A DNA stretch of 64,000 bases from Dromiciops gliroides. Its lineage: Eukaryota > Chordata > Mammalia > Microbiotheria > Microbiotheriidae. Shown piece after piece: positions 60,844 to 64,000 of the stretch. The translations under genes were made by a program, and so were the position numbers. Within the stretch, counting starts at the first letter, position 1; each line of letters starts with the position of its first letter. Under the pieces are notes generated by a model. That model made no database searches and had not been told where the DNA came from. It saw nothing but the letters and a program-made list of their open reading frames with translations. The DNA lies in contig NC_057862.1 of assembly GCF_019393635.1 (NCBI RefSeq), forward strand, positions 268,350,441-268,414,440. The letters run 5' to 3'.

Positions 60844-62278
60844 GGAGCCAAGATGGCGGAGAGGAATCAGCAAGCTGCCTGAGCTCTCCTTCTGTTCCCT
60901 CAAAAAGAACATTAAATCAAGCCTCTGGACAGATTCTGAAACTACAGAACATGCAAAGAGACAGAGAGACACAGTCTTCCAACCAGAGATAATTTAGAAG
61001 ACTTAAGGAAAAGGTAGGTCTTTCTCAGGCAGAAGGAAGGTTTATGACCAAACAAGAGATTGAGAATACCATAAAATGCAAAATGGATGACTTTGATTAC
61101 ATTACATTAAAAAAATTTTGTACAAACAGAAGCAATGCATCCAAAATTAGAAGGGAGGCAGAAAGCTGGGAAACAATTTTTATGGCCAGTACTTCTGATA
61201 AAGGCCTCATTTCTAAAATATATAGGGAACTAAATCAAAGTTATAAGAATCCAAGTCATTCCCCAATTGAGAAATGGTCAAAGGATATGAACAGTCAGTT
61301 TTCTGATGAAGAAACCAAAGCTATCTATTCCCATATGAAAAAATGCTCTAAATCTCTAATGATTAGAGAGATGCAAATTAAAACAACTCTGAGGTACCAC
61401 CTGATACCTATCAGATTGGCTAAAATTACAGAAAAGGAAAATAATAAATGTTGGAGAAGCTGTGGAAAAATTGGAACACTAAAAATTGGAAGCTGTGAAC
61501 TGATCCAACCATTCAGGAGAGCAATTTGGAATTATGCCCAAAGGGCTATAAAGCTGTGTGTACCCTTTGACCCAGCAATACCACTTTTGGGACTTCTTCC
61601 CAAAGAGATCATAAAAAAGGGAAAAGGACCCACATGTACAAAAATATTTATAGCTGCTCTTTTTGTGGTGGCAAGGAATTGGAAATTGAGGGGCTGCGCA
61701 TCAATTGGGGAAGGGCTGAACAAGTTGTGGTATATGAATGCAGTAGAATACTGTTGTGCTGTAAGAAACGATGAGCAAGAGGAGTTCAGAGAAACCTGGA
61801 AGGACTTGCATGAACTGATGATGAGTGAGATGAGCAGAACCAGAAGAACATTGTACACAGTATCATCAACATTCTGTGTTGGTCTACTGTGATGGACTAT
61901 ATTCTTCTCACCAATGCAGTGGTACAGAAGAGTTCCAGGGAACTTATGATAAAAGAGGATCTCCAAATCCAGGGGAAAAAAACCAACAACTATGGTACTA
62001 TTTCTTTTGTTTATGGTGCTGTTGTTTTTCTATTTTGAGGTTTTTCGTTATTGCTCTGATTTTTCTCTTATAACATGACTAATGCAGAAATATGTTTAAT
62101 GTTATTATGTGTGTGTGTGTGTGTATGTGTATATATATATATAACCTATATCAGATTACCTGCCATATAGGGGAGGGGGGGAGAAAAATCTGAAATTGGA
62201 AAGCTTGCAAAAACAAAAGTTGAGAACTATCTTTATATGTAACAGGAAAAAAAATAAAATACTTTTATTATTTAAAAA
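60844..62278 (+). repeat. Internally deleted L1 with both ends (splice-like junction)
   Basis: It starts at the L1 5' end (GGAGCCAAGATGGCGGAGAGG), runs about 186 bp of 5' UTR, then at about 61029 jumps to ORF2 near its 3' end. A 282-codon frame at 61044-61892 encodes the ORF2 C-terminal region ([39 protein letters not shown]). The usual HCWW after GTL is absent ([10 protein letters not shown]). A 3' UTR and A-tail follow. Duplication AAAAGGCCAAGTAGAG at 60828-60843 and 62279-62294 is perfect, so it is young and was inserted in this form. Confidence 0.92.
62104..62142. repeat. (TG)n/(TA)n in L1 3' UTR
   Basis: GTGTGTGTGTGTGTGTATGTGTATATATATATATA within the L1 tail. Confidence 0.9.
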
Positions 62279-62449
62279 AAAAGGCCAAGTAGAGATGATG
62301 ATCCTAAATGATGTATTTTAAATTGTTATCCTGGAGATGAAACTAATTCAGTTTCTCCAGATCCATTTGAATATCCACAGGTGAATTTCATGCAAATGCC
62401 TGAATATATTTCCTTTGAAAATGTTGGGGTTTTTTTCAGCAGCAAACAT

Positions 62450-64000
62450 TTATTTTATTTTCCAGTTACATGTAAGGGTAGTTTTCAATATTCATTTTCA
62501 TAAAATTTAGCGTTCCAAATTTTTTCCCTCCCTCCCTCCCTTTCCTCCCCCCTCCACAAGATTGCAACCAGGTTATATATGTACAATCCATAAGTGTTCT
62601 TTTTATCAGTTCTTTCTATAGGGGTGCATAGTAAGCTTCCTCATTAGTTCCTTGGGCTTGTCTTAGATCATTGCACTGCTGAGAGTAGTTGTCATTCACA
62701 ATTGCTCACTGAACAATACTGCTGTCACTATGTACAATGTCTTCCCAGCTCTGCTCACTTCACTATACATTGATGTTCATTAGTCTTTCCAGGTTTTTGG
62801 GGGATCATCCTGTTTGTCATTTCCTGTAGCACAAGACCATTCCACTACAATCATATAGCACGGCTTTTTCCATCATTCCTCAGTTGATGGACATTCCCTT
62901 GATTCTCAATTCTTAGCTTCCACTAAGAGTCGCTATAAATATTTTTTGTACAATTTCCCCCCACCCTTTTCTTTTTCATGATTACTGTTGTTAACTGTTT
63001 CCCTTCCATCCTATTCCCTTCCCCATGATATTTATTCTATTATCCATCTTCTTTCATCCTGTCACTCTTCAAAAGGGATTTGCTTCTGTCTGTCCCCTTT
63101 CCCACTCTGCCCTTTCTTCTTTTGCCCCTCTCTCTTTATCCCCTTCCCCTCCTATTTTCTTGCAGGGTTAGAGAGATTACTCCACCCAATTGAGTATGTA
63201 CATTATTCCCTCCTTGAGCCAATTCTAATGAGGTTGAGGTCTTTGAGCTAATTCTGTTGAGTGTTAGGCTCATTTACTGCCAAGATTAAACAGATTACTC
63301 CACCCAGTTGGGTGTGTCTGTTAGTCCCTCCTTGAGGCAGCTCTGATGAGTTTAAGGTCTTTGAGCCTTTTCTGATGAATTTAAAATTCATTTACTGCCC
63401 TGCTCCTCTCCCATCAATCTTCCCCCACTCCATAAGCCTTTTCCTGTTTCTTTCATGTATGATTTCACCTCTGCTCTTCTCCCCCCCCCTTGCCCCCCAG
63501 TGAATTCCCTTCACCCCTCAATTTAACCCTAAAGATGTCATCACCTAGCTAAGTGACACAGTGGACAAATCATCACCCCTGGACCCAGGGGGATCCCAGC
63601 CAAAACCCGACCTCAGACACAAAACAGTCGCCCACTGTAGGACCCCAGGTATGTCCCCCAGCTTCAATTTTTTATGGTTCTCTAGGGTCTTGTATTTGAA
63701 AGTCAAATTTGCCATTCAGTTCAGGTCTTTTCATCACAAATATCTGAAAGTCTTTTTCATTAAAGTCCCATTTTTTCCACTGAAAGATTATGCTGAGTTT
63801 TGCTGGGTAGGTGATTCTTGGTTGTAATCCCATTTCCTTTGCCCTTTGGAATATCATATTCCATGCCTTCCAGTCCTTTAATGTAGAAGCTGCTAGATCT
63901 TGTGCTATCCTGACTGGGGCTCCACAGTACTTGAACTCTTTCTTTTTGGCAGCTTGCAATATTTTCTCCTTGACCTGAGAGCTCTGGAATTTGGCTATAA
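62450..64000 (-). repeat. L1/HAL1-like element, antisense, ORF2 mostly missing, runs off the window
   Basis: Antisense: 3' UTR and ORF2 C-terminal remnant (62450-62960), then a pyrimidine-rich inter-ORF or 3' region with a 118-bp tandem duplication (63175-63400), then the ORF1 C-terminal domain at 63672-63959 on the minus strand (KYCGAPVRIAQDLAAS; LQPRITYPAKL). Hardly any ORF2 lies between, so this is a deleted or half-L1. Its 5' end is beyond 64000. Confidence 0.75.
63545..63662 (+). repeat. Degenerate WSINE1-like SINE inside the L1
   Basis: CTAGCTAAGTGACACAGTGGACAAATCATCACCCCTGGACCCAGG and CCGACCTCAGACAC show SINE order with many changes, including many C substitutions. Confidence 0.7.

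Noticed and set aside
61044-61892. Longest open frame in the window as a host gene
   Set aside because: It is the C-terminal part of L1 ORF2 inside an insertion flanked by target duplications.
54195-64000. Further FAM177A1 exons
   Set aside because: No sequence encoding the expected VPRRVIHF or WGPYLWFYMLRA stretches was seen; the next exon is presumably downstream of the window.

Overview
The window is a vertebrate nuclear locus, most likely from a marsupial. It holds one complete protein-coding gene, SRP54 on the + strand, plus the promoter and first coding exon of the next gene, FAM177A1, also on +. Two things point to a marsupial. First, more than 25 copies of a tRNA-headed SINE carry the internal sequence GTTCAAAT and the phrase CTAGCTGTGTGACCCTGGGCAAGTCACTTAA (quoted here only as a recognisable repeat core; it matches what I know as the marsupial WSINE1/MAR1 group). 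Second, the young L1s are of a type I recognise from marsupial genomes. The density of the WSINE1-like copies suggests an Australidelphian species, but I cannot name it. The order SRP54 then FAM177A1 in the same direction agrees with human 14q13.

Layout. Bases 1-10123 are upstream sequence, read as SRP54 intron 1; no CpG island or leader exon was found, so the SRP54 promoter probably lies to the left. Fifteen coding exons from 10158 to 48139 join in frame to 504 codons plus stop, all with GT-AG introns. The 3' UTR ends near 48570 after an AATAAA. About 5.2 kb of intergenic DNA follows. A CpG-rich promoter at about 53815-54400 carries FAM177A1 coding exon 1 (donor at 54195). The rest, 54195-64000, is FAM177A1 intron 1; its later exons are outside the window.

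The non-coding DNA is mostly transposable elements: WSINE1-like SINEs (many with clear target-site duplications), MAR1-type and MIR-type SINEs, L2 and L3/CR1 fragments, several L1 generations, and three LTR fossils. Insertions into insertions give readable stratigraphy. Examples are an L1 inside an L1 with a solo LTR inside the inner one (20235-22117), an L2 broken up by six later pieces (about 23150-26790), and an L3/CR1 copy split by a MAR1 SINE and an L2 (about 55500-57600).

There is no bacterial-type system, CRISPR array or novel gene cluster here. The least ordinary signals are an L1 copy with intact ends but a junction that looks like splicing (60844-62278), an L1 5' fragment lodged inside an older L1 (about 39985-40980), a locally rearranged inverted duplication (52332-53111), a SINE that seems to have carried flanking DNA with it (42967-43219), and two possible start codons in FAM177A1.

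The two genes are neighbours, not partners: SRP54 targets nascent secretory proteins to the ER, while FAM177A1 encodes a small conserved protein of poorly defined function.
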